From positions 5,084,001-5,148,000 of the forward strand of contig NZ_CP109435.1 in the NCBI RefSeq assembly GCF_036227125.1: DNA of 64,000 nucleotides. Direction: 5' to 3'. Below the pieces are notes generated by a model. That model was not told the DNA's origin. It searched no databases and was given only the letters and a program-made list of their open reading frames with translations. Within the stretch, counting starts at the first letter, position 1. Each line of letters starts with the position of its first letter. The stretch comes from Streptomyces sp. NBC_01485. Lineage in GTDB: Bacteria; Actinomycetota; Actinomycetes; Streptomycetales; Streptomycetaceae. Below are positions 15,902 through 23,681 of the stretch, piece after piece. A program made the translations under genes and the position numbers.

Positions 15902-17431
15902 TCAGGCGCTCTTCGCCTCGTCCTGTTCGGGGACGTCCACGGCGACGTTCACCGTGCGAGCGTACGTGCCTCGGGCGAGGCGTTGCAGGCGGCCCGACTT
16001 GACCAGGGCGGACAGGACGTTGCTGATCGTCTTCGAGGGGTCGCCGTAGACGCCGGGCGGGAGTGCGCGCAGGACGTCGCGGGCGGAGAAGGGGCCCGGG
16101 AACGTCGCCGCGACCGTTTCCACGGCGGCTCGGATGCTGGGGGTGGCGGGGGGTGTGGGTGTGGAGGGGGTGCCTGTCCTCATACCCGTCCCCGTCCTCG
16201 TTCCCGGCCCTGCTGTTGTGTTGGGGGTGGTCGGGTGTGGGAGGCGGGCGCGGATGCCCTGTAGCGCGGTGCGGATCGGCTCCAGGTGGACCTCGTCGGC
16301 GTCCGAGGTCGCGGCCAGCATGGTCGTCACCTTCTCGATGTTGGCGAGGGAGGAGGCGAGTTCGCGCAGCAGGGGTTCCAGGAAGTCGCGGCGCAGGGCC
16401 GCCACCGGGTCGGTGGTGGCGAGTTCGACGGAGACCGAGCCGGTCAGGGCGCGCAGGGGGTTGCCGGTGTCCGTGGCGGGCAGGGCGGGCACAGCGGGAT
16501 CGCGGGTGCCCTGGCTGCGCTCCGGGGCCGGTGTCGTCAGTGTCTCCAGTGCCTCCACTGCCTTCCGTACCGCGCGGAGGTTCTCCGGCAGTTCCGGTGC
16601 GATGCCGCCGCCGGGCACGCTCGCCAGCATCGTGACCAACTGCTCCAGGCTGTCCAGCGTGGGCAGGGCCGAGCGGATCAGGGGGGCCAGCAGAGCCTGT
16701 CGTACGGCCTGGGCGGGATCGTCGTACGAGAAGGCGATCCGCTGCCCGGACTCGGCCGCTGCCATGTCCTCGTTCCTGCTTTCCGGGTGTGCGTGCGGGT
16801 GGGGGAGGGGGTGTCTGTGGGTGCCCTGTGTGGTGGTGTGCTCGTGCAACTGCCTCGGGATTGCGGGCAACTCGCGTCGTAGCGTGGCCAGTTGCTCCTG
16901 GCGGGCGTCGAACGCGTCGAGTATCCGCTCCAGTTCGGGCAGGCCGCGCTCGGCGGCGTGGCGGGCAGCCGCGTCGGTCGTACGGGAGCGCAGGCGGAGC
17001 AGACGGCGGGATGTGTCGCCGGTGCCGGAGCCCGAGCCGGTTGCGGAGCCGGCGGCGTCCGTCGTGTGGGTGGGCAGGTTGCCGTTCGGGTCGCCGACGG
17101 CGAGGGCGCGGCGGATCCAGCGGCGGTCTTCCAGGGTGGTCGCGGCCGCGTAGCCGTAGGGCTCGGCGTGGGCGATGGCGTCCTGGAGGCATTCCGCCCA
17201 CAGCGGGCAGGAAGCGCACAGGTCACGGGCGGTGCGGAGCAGGACCAGGTGCTGGTGGCGCTGTTCGGGCGGGGTGTCCGGGATGTCCGTCGACGCCTCG
17301 AGGAGCGGGTGCTGGAAGACGTCCGGTCGGCGCTGGCAGGGCAGGGCGGCGTCCGGTATGTGGGCTCCCGGCCCCCGTACCGGTCCGCGCGTCGGCCGCG
17401 CGTGCAGCACCGTATGGCTGGCCATACGCAT
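15902..17431 (-). CDS. WhiB-like Fe-S protein fused to a long helical region and C-terminal winged-helix-like domain
   Basis: 509 aa from ATG 17431, which has GGGGGA upstream; a longer open frame exists but has no ribosome-binding site. The WhiB-like domain is visible in the first ~110 residues: C32, then C72-x2-C75-x5-C81, followed by GYAAATTLEDRRWIRRA in place of the usual GVWGG turn. These cysteines should hold a redox- or NO-sensitive 4Fe-4S cluster. A ~300-residue helical, Ser/Thr/Pro-interrupted region follows. The last ~80 residues look like a winged helix (FPGPFSARDVLRALPPGVYG, TISNVLSALVKSGRLQRLAR). Normal Wbl proteins are 80-130 aa, so the fusion is unusual. Position suggests it regulates the secretion-like cluster. 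Confidence 0.75.
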   Translation of the reverse strand: MRMASHTVLHARPTRGPVRGPGAHIPDAALPCQRRPDVFQHPLLEASTDIPDTPPEQRHQHLVLLRTARDLCASCPLWAECLQDAIAHAEPYGYAAATTLEDRRWIRRALAVGDPNGNLPTHTTDAAGSATGSGSGTGDTSRRLLRLRSRTTDAAARHAAERGLPELERILDAFDARQEQLATLRRELPAIPRQLHEHTTTQGTHRHPLPHPHAHPESRNEDMAAAESGQRIAFSYDDPAQAVRQALLAPLIRSALPTLDSLEQLVTMLASVPGGGIAPELPENLRAVRKAVEALETLTTPAPERSQGTRDPAVPALPATDTGNPLRALTGSVSVELATTDPVAALRRDFLEPLLRELASSLANIEKVTTMLAATSDADEVHLEPIRTALQGIRARLPHPTTPNTTAGPGTRTGTGMRTGTPSTPTPPATPSIRAAVETVAATFPGPFSARDVLRALPPGVYGDPSKTISNVLSALVKSGRLQRLARGTYARTVNVAVDVPEQDEAKSA

Positions 17432-17558
17432 GTGTGTAGTCCCCCGTGCTGAAGCCTGATCGGAGGGGACTTTAGAACGACAGGTCAACCCCGTGCAACG
17501 CATCTGCAAAGCATGTACCGATCCGGCACAGTGACGAGACGAAACGTTCACATGGGCC

Positions 17559-18260
17559 TCAACTGTCCGACGGGTCAGTGGCTTTGCGCGGCCGTCGGTG
17601 GTCAAGTGCCAGGCGGAGACGGGCTGTCACGCGGGTCACCATGGCTTTCGCGCGGTCTCCGCGCAGCGCCAGGACGCCGATCACGCCGAGGAATCCGACC
17701 GGTACGCCCGCTTCTGGCAGGAACATCCCGACGACGGACGCGATGACGAGGATCACATCCGCGAGGACGACGGTGACGCCGCGGCGGCCCGGGTGGTTCT
17801 TCACCATCCAGGCGCCGAGGAGGGCCATTCCGGCGAGGGCCCAGTAGCCGAACACCGCCTGTCCGCTGACGGCCGCGCCCGTGTTCCAGCGTGCCGCGTC
17901 GCCCGCGGCCGAGAGGTAGCCGGTGAGTGCGGCGGCGATGGTCGTCGAGGCCAGGGCCAGCAGCAACTGGACGCGGCGGCGGAGCAGCCAGACGACGACG
18001 CCGAGGACGATCAGTGTGCCGACCGTGACGAAGGACGAGCCGCTCTGGGAGGCCAGGGTGAACAAGGTGTAGGCGGCCGCGATGCCGAAGACGATGCGGG
18101 GGAGGAGCTTGACCGCCCAGGGGTCGTTCCTGTCCTGGTGGAGGAGGCGGCGGAGGCGGGGCGGTGTTGCGGCGGGCGTCTGTGTCTGCTTGCCGGGGCG
18201 GGGCTGTGGGGTGCCGGGGCCGGTGCGGGTGCGCGGGGTGCGGCTCATGGGCGGGGTCAC
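17559..18260 (-). CDS. Polytopic membrane protein of the secretion-like cluster
   Basis: 233 aa from GTG 18260. A basic Pro-rich N-terminal tail of ~50 residues is followed by about six hydrophobic helices (LLPRIVFGIAAAYTLFTLAS, VGTLIVLGVVVWLLRRR, VLADVILVIASVVGMFLP) and a basic C-terminus. The start overlaps the stop of the preceding gene as GTGA, so translation is coupled. ATG 18248 is a less likely start. No family recognised. A long frame covering the upstream 419-aa gene also exists, but only this C-terminal part looks coding. Confidence 0.7.
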   Translation of the reverse strand: MTPPMSRTPRTRTGPGTPQPRPGKQTQTPAATPPRLRRLLHQDRNDPWAVKLLPRIVFGIAAAYTLFTLASQSGSSFVTVGTLIVLGVVVWLLRRRVQLLLALASTTIAAALTGYLSAAGDAARWNTGAAVSGQAVFGYWALAGMALLGAWMVKNHPGRRGVTVVLADVILVIASVVGMFLPEAGVPVGFLGVIGVLALRGDRAKAMVTRVTARLRLALDHRRPRKATDPSDS

Positions 18261-19516
18261 ACTCCCATTCCCGTGTCGCGGGACTGCTCGGGGGCGGGAG
18301 GGGCCTGGGTGGGAGTCGCGGGAGTGGCGGGCTTGTCCGGGGCGGTGAGCTGCTTGGTCTGTGGGGTGACGCCGGGCAGGAAGGCGTGGGCGCCGGCCAG
18401 GGACTTCGTCGTCGCGGTGGGGAGAGGCTGGGGGACCACGGGTCCCACCTTCGCGTTCACCGTGACGCCGGGCAGGTACTGGCCGTGGGTGCTGATGGCG
18501 GGGGCCGGCGGGGGCTTCGGCGTCGCCGAGGACTCCTGCGCCGGCTCGCGGAGCGAGGCAGCCCATTGCTGGTCCTCGACGCTGGGCAGCGTCACCTCGT
18601 GGTCCGGACGCAGGACCTTGATCTCCTCGACGAGCTTCTCCACATCGGCCGCACGGGCGGGGCCGTCCATGGTCGCCACGCGGGCGCAGACCTCCAGGAC
18701 GGCGGCGCGTTGGGCCTCGGGGGTGGGGAGCGCCGCCAACTGCTCCAGGTCCAGGTGGCCTGCCTTGGTCAGCGGCGTGCACTTGGGGTCGTTCTCGTCG
18801 TACGAGAAGGTGTGGACCTGGGCGCGGACGGCCTGGGAGGACAGCAACTCCTGTGTCTCGGGTGCCAGGTCCGCGTACTTCTGCGTCGGCGCCGGATACA
18901 TGAAGTTGATGATGTCGAGTTTGCCGTCCTGGCGGAGCTGTCGTGACTCGGTCTGGTAGGCGACGGTTCCCGGGTTGAGCTCGGCCATGAAGAAGAGGGC
19001 CTCGCCCTCCGTCTTCGCGGCGTACTTCTCGGAGAGGGTGCCCCAGGCGTCGTAGGCCAGGGCCGTACCCGCCTTCTGATCCAGGTCCAGCGCGTCCTGC
19101 ATCTCCGTGTCCCACAGATGGAGTCGACCCAGTGCTTCTCCGCCAGGCGTGCCCTCCAAGTACCGCAGAGTGTCCTGCACGATCGAGTTCTGTGCCTCGG
19201 TGTACGCAGCCGCCATGTGCATGCTGTACAGCTCTTCCCCGGGCTCCATATTGATCTGCGGGTGGTCCTCGAGCCGGTAGGACCAGAAGGTCGATCTGGT
19301 GTCGGGGGTTGGCAGGTCCACGTCCTGAGCGGCCGCGAACGCCCGCAGCCGCTGGTGGAGTTGCTTCCTGTACTCCTTGTCCGGGAGGTGATCGATGCCC
19401 TCGCGCAGCCCCCTCGCGATCCGCTTGGCTTCGGCCTCGGTCAGCCCGGGCTCAACGATCTGCTGCCGGTCACGGGCGTTGTCGAGAACTTGGCCCGGGA
19501 TGTGTGCCTGGATCAC
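18257..19516 (-). CDS. Unknown 419-aa protein, possible effector
   Basis: Soluble protein with no signal peptide. Residues ~75-240 form a dense globular region (STFWSYRLEDHPQINMEPGE, YAAKTEGEALFFMAELNPGT, DIINFMYPAPTQKYADL). The last ~110 residues are Pro/Ala/Thr-rich with two LPGVT repeats (YLPGVTVNAK and FLPGVTPQTK), probably disordered. It starts within the stop of the upstream gene (ATGA) and its stop overlaps the next gene (GTGA), so three proteins are made from one coupled message. I cannot assign a family. Its place behind two paralogous small proteins recalls effector-immunity operons, but this is inference. Confidence 0.6.
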   Translation of the reverse strand: MIQAHIPGQVLDNARDRQQIVEPGLTEAEAKRIARGLREGIDHLPDKEYRKQLHQRLRAFAAAQDVDLPTPDTRSTFWSYRLEDHPQINMEPGEELYSMHMAAAYTEAQNSIVQDTLRYLEGTPGGEALGRLHLWDTEMQDALDLDQKAGTALAYDAWGTLSEKYAAKTEGEALFFMAELNPGTVAYQTESRQLRQDGKLDIINFMYPAPTQKYADLAPETQELLSSQAVRAQVHTFSYDENDPKCTPLTKAGHLDLEQLAALPTPEAQRAAVLEVCARVATMDGPARAADVEKLVEEIKVLRPDHEVTLPSVEDQQWAASLREPAQESSATPKPPPAPAISTHGQYLPGVTVNAKVGPVVPQPLPTATTKSLAGAHAFLPGVTPQTKQLTAPDKPATPATPTQAPPAPEQSRDTGMGV

Positions 19517-20121
19517 ACGGCCTCCGGCGGGTAGCAGGTTACTTTGATCATCGTGCGTCGGAGCGCGCCCGGCGCTCCTACGGACCCCGGCTTGACGGCG
19601 AGAACGGTGATGTGACCTTCTGGCCCTCCCTGTCGCCAGATCGCCAGGCGATAGGGGTCCATGTCCTCCAGGCGAAGGTTGCTGGGCACGAGCCAGTGCC
19701 GGTCGTGCGGCGGTTCCGGGAAGGCGGGGTCATCCCAGGCACCTCTGTAGGAAGGGTCACCGAGCACAGTGCGGGCAGCCCCCACGTAGGCGGTCCATGT
19801 CTCAGCAGCCTGGGTGAGAACCTCGTCGTTCTCGGACGAGTCATCTGCGGACATTTGCCAACTCGTCCAGTTGAGCTGTTTGACCGGAGCCCATCCAGCG
19901 GAGCGCACCGGGAAAAGAGCGAAGTCCTGGCCTGTGCCACTGCGTACGGTCAGAACCCGCTCCGCCGACGTCGGCTTCCAGCCGAACAGCGCGCACCAGT
20001 CGTCCAGTGCCTGGCCTGGGTTCGGCGGGCCCGCCCAGACGGCCGGCCAGTCCACGTGCTCAAGGCCCTTGAGCTCCTCGGCAAACTGCTCGGGGCTGCG
20101 GTCGATCCTGAGGGTCGTCAT
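19513..20121 (-). CDS. Paralogue A of a tandem pair, unknown function (possible immunity-type protein)
   Basis: 202 aa, acidic, Trp-rich (HVDWPAVWAG, GWAPVKQLNWTSWQ, RGAWDDPAFPE, DPYRLAIWRQ). It aligns end to end with the protein at 20159-20788. The shared blocks are EWP-VWAG, FGW-P, the W-(S/T)-W/AD--EN segment, LG-P---G-WD-P-FPE and DP-R-A-WR. Its stop overlaps the start of the 419-aa gene (ATGA). Small duplicated acidic proteins directly upstream of a larger unknown protein are common in toxin-immunity loci; no direct evidence here. Confidence 0.65.
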   Translation of the reverse strand: MTTLRIDRSPEQFAEELKGLEHVDWPAVWAGPPNPGQALDDWCALFGWKPTSAERVLTVRSGTGQDFALFPVRSAGWAPVKQLNWTSWQMSADDSSENDEVLTQAAETWTAYVGAARTVLGDPSYRGAWDDPAFPEPPHDRHWLVPSNLRLEDMDPYRLAIWRQGGPEGHITVLAVKPGSVGAPGALRRTMIKVTCYPPEAV

Positions 20122-20158
20122 CGCTTGTCACCTTCCTCGCGTTCCGCGCGGCTCCGGT

Positions 20159-20788
20159 TCATCCGCGCCGTGCCTGCCGACGGGACTCCACGTGGTCGGG
20201 GTCATGGCAGACGAGTTCGATCCTCGCATTGGCTGGTACGGGACCGCGTCGTGCCGTTGCACCGAGCGCCGCCCTGAGCTCGAACACCGGTGCCTGTGGT
20301 ACCCGGAATCGCCACACGGCGACGCGGTGCGGGTCCTGGTGTTCCGCACGCCACCCGGCGTCGGGCCAGGCTCCTGGCCCCGGCAGTTCTGGGAAATCCG
20401 GCGTGTCCCAGGTGCCGTTCCAGACCGGGTTGCCCAGCAGGCCACGCAGGGCGGTCAGGCAGGCGGTCCAGCGCTCCTCCGCCAGGTCGGTGACCAGGGC
20501 GTTCTCATCCGTGTCCAGCGCCCGGGCCGACCACACCGTGTGGTCGACGCGGGTCACCGGACCGCCGAGGGCGTGGGAGGCGAGGTGCAGGCGGCCTCCC
20601 AGGGCCGTACGGACGCGCAAACCGCCCTGGAACCACAGCGGTCGCCAGCCGAACCCCGCCAACCAGTGTTCTCGCCGTTTCTCGTCGTCCGGCACCCCCG
20701 CCCACACCGTGGGCCACTCCACGCCGATGAGCCGCTCCAGTTCCGCGACCAGTTGGTCGGGGGTGCGGTCGGCGGTCAGGGCGGGCAT
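20159..20788 (-). CDS. Paralogue B of a tandem pair, unknown function
   Basis: 209 aa, homologous to paralogue A 37 bp downstream. It keeps VEWPTVWAGVPDDEK, GFGWRPLWFQGG, RVDHTVWSARALDTDENAL, NPVWNGTWDTPDFPELPG and DPHRVAVWRFRVP. No signal peptide or metal motif. It ends in a basic tail (SRRQARRG). It starts 43 bp behind the VirB6-like gene stop and belongs to the same transcription unit. The pair arose by tandem duplication and has since diverged strongly. Confidence 0.65.
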   Translation of the reverse strand: MPALTADRTPDQLVAELERLIGVEWPTVWAGVPDDEKRREHWLAGFGWRPLWFQGGLRVRTALGGRLHLASHALGGPVTRVDHTVWSARALDTDENALVTDLAEERWTACLTALRGLLGNPVWNGTWDTPDFPELPGPGAWPDAGWRAEHQDPHRVAVWRFRVPQAPVFELRAALGATARRGPVPANARIELVCHDPDHVESRRQARRG

Positions 20789-20831
20789 GGGTGGCTCTCT
20801 CTCGGAGGCTGCTTACGGGCAGGGGGCGGGG

Positions 20832-23003
20832 CTAGACGCGGCCGCTGGGGCCGCGTGGCTCCCGGGGCGGCGGCGGGGACGGGGGCGTGGGCGGTACCGC
20901 CGGTGCGGGGCGGGGGGCCGGCGGCTGGGCCTGCGGTTGCGGCTGCCTGGGGGCGGAGGCCGGGGCCGGGGACGGCGCCGGGCGGGGCTCGGACGGGGTC
21001 GTCGGCTGCGGGGACGACTGGCCGGTGCCGCCGCTGACCCGGCCACCGCGCTTCGGGGCGGCGGTCGCCTCCGGCTCCGGTGCCGGCCGGGCCTCGAACT
21101 CCTCGCGGTTCTGCTCGTACTTCTTGCGCGTCGTCTCCGCCGCCTGGTGCTGGGACTTGCGCTGCTCGCGCTTGGACTGACCGACCCAGCCCCACTGCTG
21201 CATCTTGCCGCGCCCCTTGCCGCCGGCGATGACCCGGTCCGCCGTCCACGCGACGCCCTTGGCGCCGCTGCTCGCGACGCGGCCCGAGGTCTTGGCCGTG
21301 GAGGCGGCGAGACCCGGCGCCATGGCGGTCACCTTGCCCGCGGCGTCGCGGATGCCGAGCATGTCCTCGCCGCCCGCGACCTGCGGGGTGAAGTTCCCGC
21401 CGAGGAGCTTCTTCAGCATCATCACGATGGCGATGGTGACGAGGAGCAGCATGAGCAGTTGCGTGCCGAGGGCGACCTTGGCCGGCAGGATCATCTGGTA
21501 GAGCACCAGCAGCACGGTCAGGATCACACCGAAGCCCGCGCGGAGCACGAAGCTGTGGATGAACGTCTCCAGCCAGCTCTTCAGCATCTTCTGCTGGGAG
21601 GGGTGGATGCCGATCGTGGCCACCAGCGGCAGCAGGATGACCAGGATCAGGGTGACCGCGTGCCACAGCAGGGTCAGGGCGCTGAGGACGATGACCATCA
21701 GACCGACGATGAGCGCGGCGATGATCGAGTAGAAGGCGAGCCCCACCCGGTTGCCGGCGTTCTTGCCCGCCCAGTCGTCGAAGGCGACCGGGTAGATGTT
21801 CATGTCATCCACGTCGTCGCCCTTGTCCTTGCCACCCGCGATGTCCTGGCGGATGGGGACCCACTTGTCCTTGAACTTGTTGAGGTCGGCGCCGTCCTTG
21901 TTGGTCCTGGACTGGGCCACGAGCTGGATCACCCGCAGGTCCTCGCAGCGGGCCCCCCTGCCCCATTCGCACGTCTTGTTCTTGTCGGCGGGGATGCAGA
22001 CGCCGTTCCTGATCTCGCCGCCGCCCTTCTCCGGCTTCTTGAAGACGCAGTTCTTTCCCGGGTCCCCGAACTGTCCCAGCGCCCAGGGCCGGAAGACGAG
22101 CGTGTCGTACATGGCGCAACTGGAGATGCGCAGACCGCGGTTGTACTCGCCCTTGTCCAGATCGCACGGCGACTGCGTCTCCCCGGACACCCCGGCGAGG
22201 ACGGTCTCCGTCAGGGCCGAGTTGGCCCGGGCTATGTAGGAGTCGGCGGTGCTCACGAGCTTGTCGTAGTTGCCGCCCGTCAGGAAAGCCGTGACGGCGA
22301 CGATCGTCAGGGCCGACCACGAGATGCCCGCCCACACCTCGCGCATGTCGCCCTTGCGCCACTTGGTGAACACCCACAGGCCGACCAGCACGATCATGAC
22401 CGGTACGGCCGGACGCAGCACGTTCTCCTTCAGCGTCGTCACGACGCTGTCGCGGCCCTCGTAGAGGCCGGCGAGCGGGCTGGGGTTGGAGGCGGACTCC
22501 TTGATGGAGATCGCGGCCCGGGTCAGGATCTTGGTGCCGTTGAAGATGGAGTCGGCGATGCCGTTGTTGACGTAGGCCATCACCGAGCAGTCGTCGGCGC
22601 CGCTGCCCAGGTCGCCGTTGTTCTCGGAGGCGTCGCCGCGGCCCTTGAAGGTCTGGGACCAGTTCATGCCGCGCATGCCGTCGAGTTCGTACATCGTGTA
22701 CTTGTCGGCGTCCTTCGGCATGTTCACCGCGCCGGTCGTCGTCCCGGAGTCGTCCAGGAGCGTCGTCGCCTGCTTGGTGTCCTTGTCCCACTGGATCACC
22801 GCGGCGAACATGGACTCGCCGTTGTTGCCCGGCGTGTCCATCTGGTAGCTGTCGTCGCCGGTGAAGTCGCAGGAGAAGCCCGCGTACGCAGGGGTCGGCA
22901 TGGCCAGCGTGAGGGCCGTCAGGGTCAGCGCCACGAAGAGGAGGGCGCGGACGGCTGTGCCTGCCTTGGTGAGGGCGTGGCGCAGCGCTGTGCGCGAGGG
23001 CAT
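20832..23003 (-). CDS. VirB6/TrbL-like polytopic membrane protein of a type IV secretion-like system
   Basis: 723 aa. An N-terminal signal sequence (residues ~15-41, ALLFVALTLTALTLAMPTPA) is followed by a Cys-containing extracytoplasmic region. Then come about seven helices, including VPVMIVLVGLWVFTKW, LAFYSIIAALIVGLMVIVLSAL, AVTLILVILLPLVATIGIHP and a long hydrophobic pair near residue 520. The C-terminal ~180 residues are charged and then Pro/Ala-rich, cytoplasmic and probably disordered. Size and layout fit VirB6/TrbL/TcpH channel proteins. ATG 23003 follows GAAGGA. It is the largest membrane part of the minus-strand arm. Confidence 0.82.
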   Translation of the reverse strand: MPSRTALRHALTKAGTAVRALLFVALTLTALTLAMPTPAYAGFSCDFTGDDSYQMDTPGNNGESMFAAVIQWDKDTKQATTLLDDSGTTTGAVNMPKDADKYTMYELDGMRGMNWSQTFKGRGDASENNGDLGSGADDCSVMAYVNNGIADSIFNGTKILTRAAISIKESASNPSPLAGLYEGRDSVVTTLKENVLRPAVPVMIVLVGLWVFTKWRKGDMREVWAGISWSALTIVAVTAFLTGGNYDKLVSTADSYIARANSALTETVLAGVSGETQSPCDLDKGEYNRGLRISSCAMYDTLVFRPWALGQFGDPGKNCVFKKPEKGGGEIRNGVCIPADKNKTCEWGRGARCEDLRVIQLVAQSRTNKDGADLNKFKDKWVPIRQDIAGGKDKGDDVDDMNIYPVAFDDWAGKNAGNRVGLAFYSIIAALIVGLMVIVLSALTLLWHAVTLILVILLPLVATIGIHPSQQKMLKSWLETFIHSFVLRAGFGVILTVLLVLYQMILPAKVALGTQLLMLLLVTIAIVMMLKKLLGGNFTPQVAGGEDMLGIRDAAGKVTAMAPGLAASTAKTSGRVASSGAKGVAWTADRVIAGGKGRGKMQQWGWVGQSKREQRKSQHQAAETTRKKYEQNREEFEARPAPEPEATAAPKRGGRVSGGTGQSSPQPTTPSEPRPAPSPAPASAPRQPQPQAQPPAPRPAPAVPPTPPSPPPPREPRGPSGRV

Positions 23004-23055
23004 CTGTAGTCCTTCGGGGGACGCGGAGCGGGATGGGGGAAGGTCGGGGCTCGGG

Positions 23056-23649
23056 TCAGCTGGGGAAGTAGTTGCTCAGCACGCAGCCGTCCACTGCCGC
23101 CGCCTCCTTCGTGAAGCCGCTCGGCACGGAGAAGTCCGCGTCGCACGTGAGGAACCTGAGGTCGGACTTCTGCAGGCCCTGGCGTGCCGTGTCACCCACC
23201 GGGACGACCGCGAAGTCCTGGCCGACCAGGAACTCGGAACCGTCCTTCTTGACGGCAGCCTGGAACTTCGCCATGTCCTGGACGGAGAGCAACGCGATGG
23301 GGTGGCCGGACCCGTCCGTGCAGACGCCGCGTTCCTTGATGCTCCAGGACGGGTCCGCCGCCTCGTCCGCACCCCAGGCGCTGCTGTCGGCGTCGTGGTT
23401 GGCGTCGTAGTCGTCGCCCGTCGCCAGGTCCAGGCACGGGGTGTACTTGTTCAGGTAGTACGCGATGGAGGCCATGTCCGACGCCTTGGGCAGGCCGCTG
23501 CCCGTGGCCTGTTCGGTGCTGCCGGCCGAGGCGGAGCTCTTGTCGCCGCCTCCGCCGCTCTTGTCGTTGCCGTCGTCGCCGCCGCACCCCGCCGTTCCCG
23601 TCAACGCGACGAGGGTGGCGCCGATCGCGAGCGCTCGCTTGATTCGCAT
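23056..23649 (-). CDS. Secreted lipoprotein of the secretion-like cluster
   Basis: 197 aa from ATG 23649. Basic start MRIKR, a hydrophobic segment, and lipobox LTGTAGC with Cys at residue 22, so it should be anchored in the outer leaflet. A Gly/Ser/Lys linker precedes a globular domain with four cysteines that could form disulfides (YTPCLDLATG, RGVCTDGSG, FLTCDADF, VDGCVLSNYF). It is located between the VirB4 and VirB6 genes with gaps of 32 and 52 bp. An accessory or surface component of the channel is likely. Not a recognised family. Confidence 0.75.
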   Translation of the reverse strand: MRIKRALAIGATLVALTGTAGCGGDDGNDKSGGGGDKSSASAGSTEQATGSGLPKASDMASIAYYLNKYTPCLDLATGDDYDANHDADSSAWGADEAADPSWSIKERGVCTDGSGHPIALLSVQDMAKFQAAVKKDGSEFLVGQDFAVVPVGDTARQGLQKSDLRFLTCDADFSVPSGFTKEAAAVDGCVLSNYFPS

Positions 23650-23681
23650 GTGTCCGTCCTCAGTGCTGATGGGGGGTGGCG

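Noticed and set aside
17432..17605. 58-residue N-terminal extension of the WhiB fusion
   Set aside because: No ribosome-binding site and no third-position G/C bias; ATG 17431 fits better.
20229..23009. 926-codon plus-strand frame across the VirB6-like gene
   Set aside because: Shadow; the minus strand shows a signal peptide and membrane helices.
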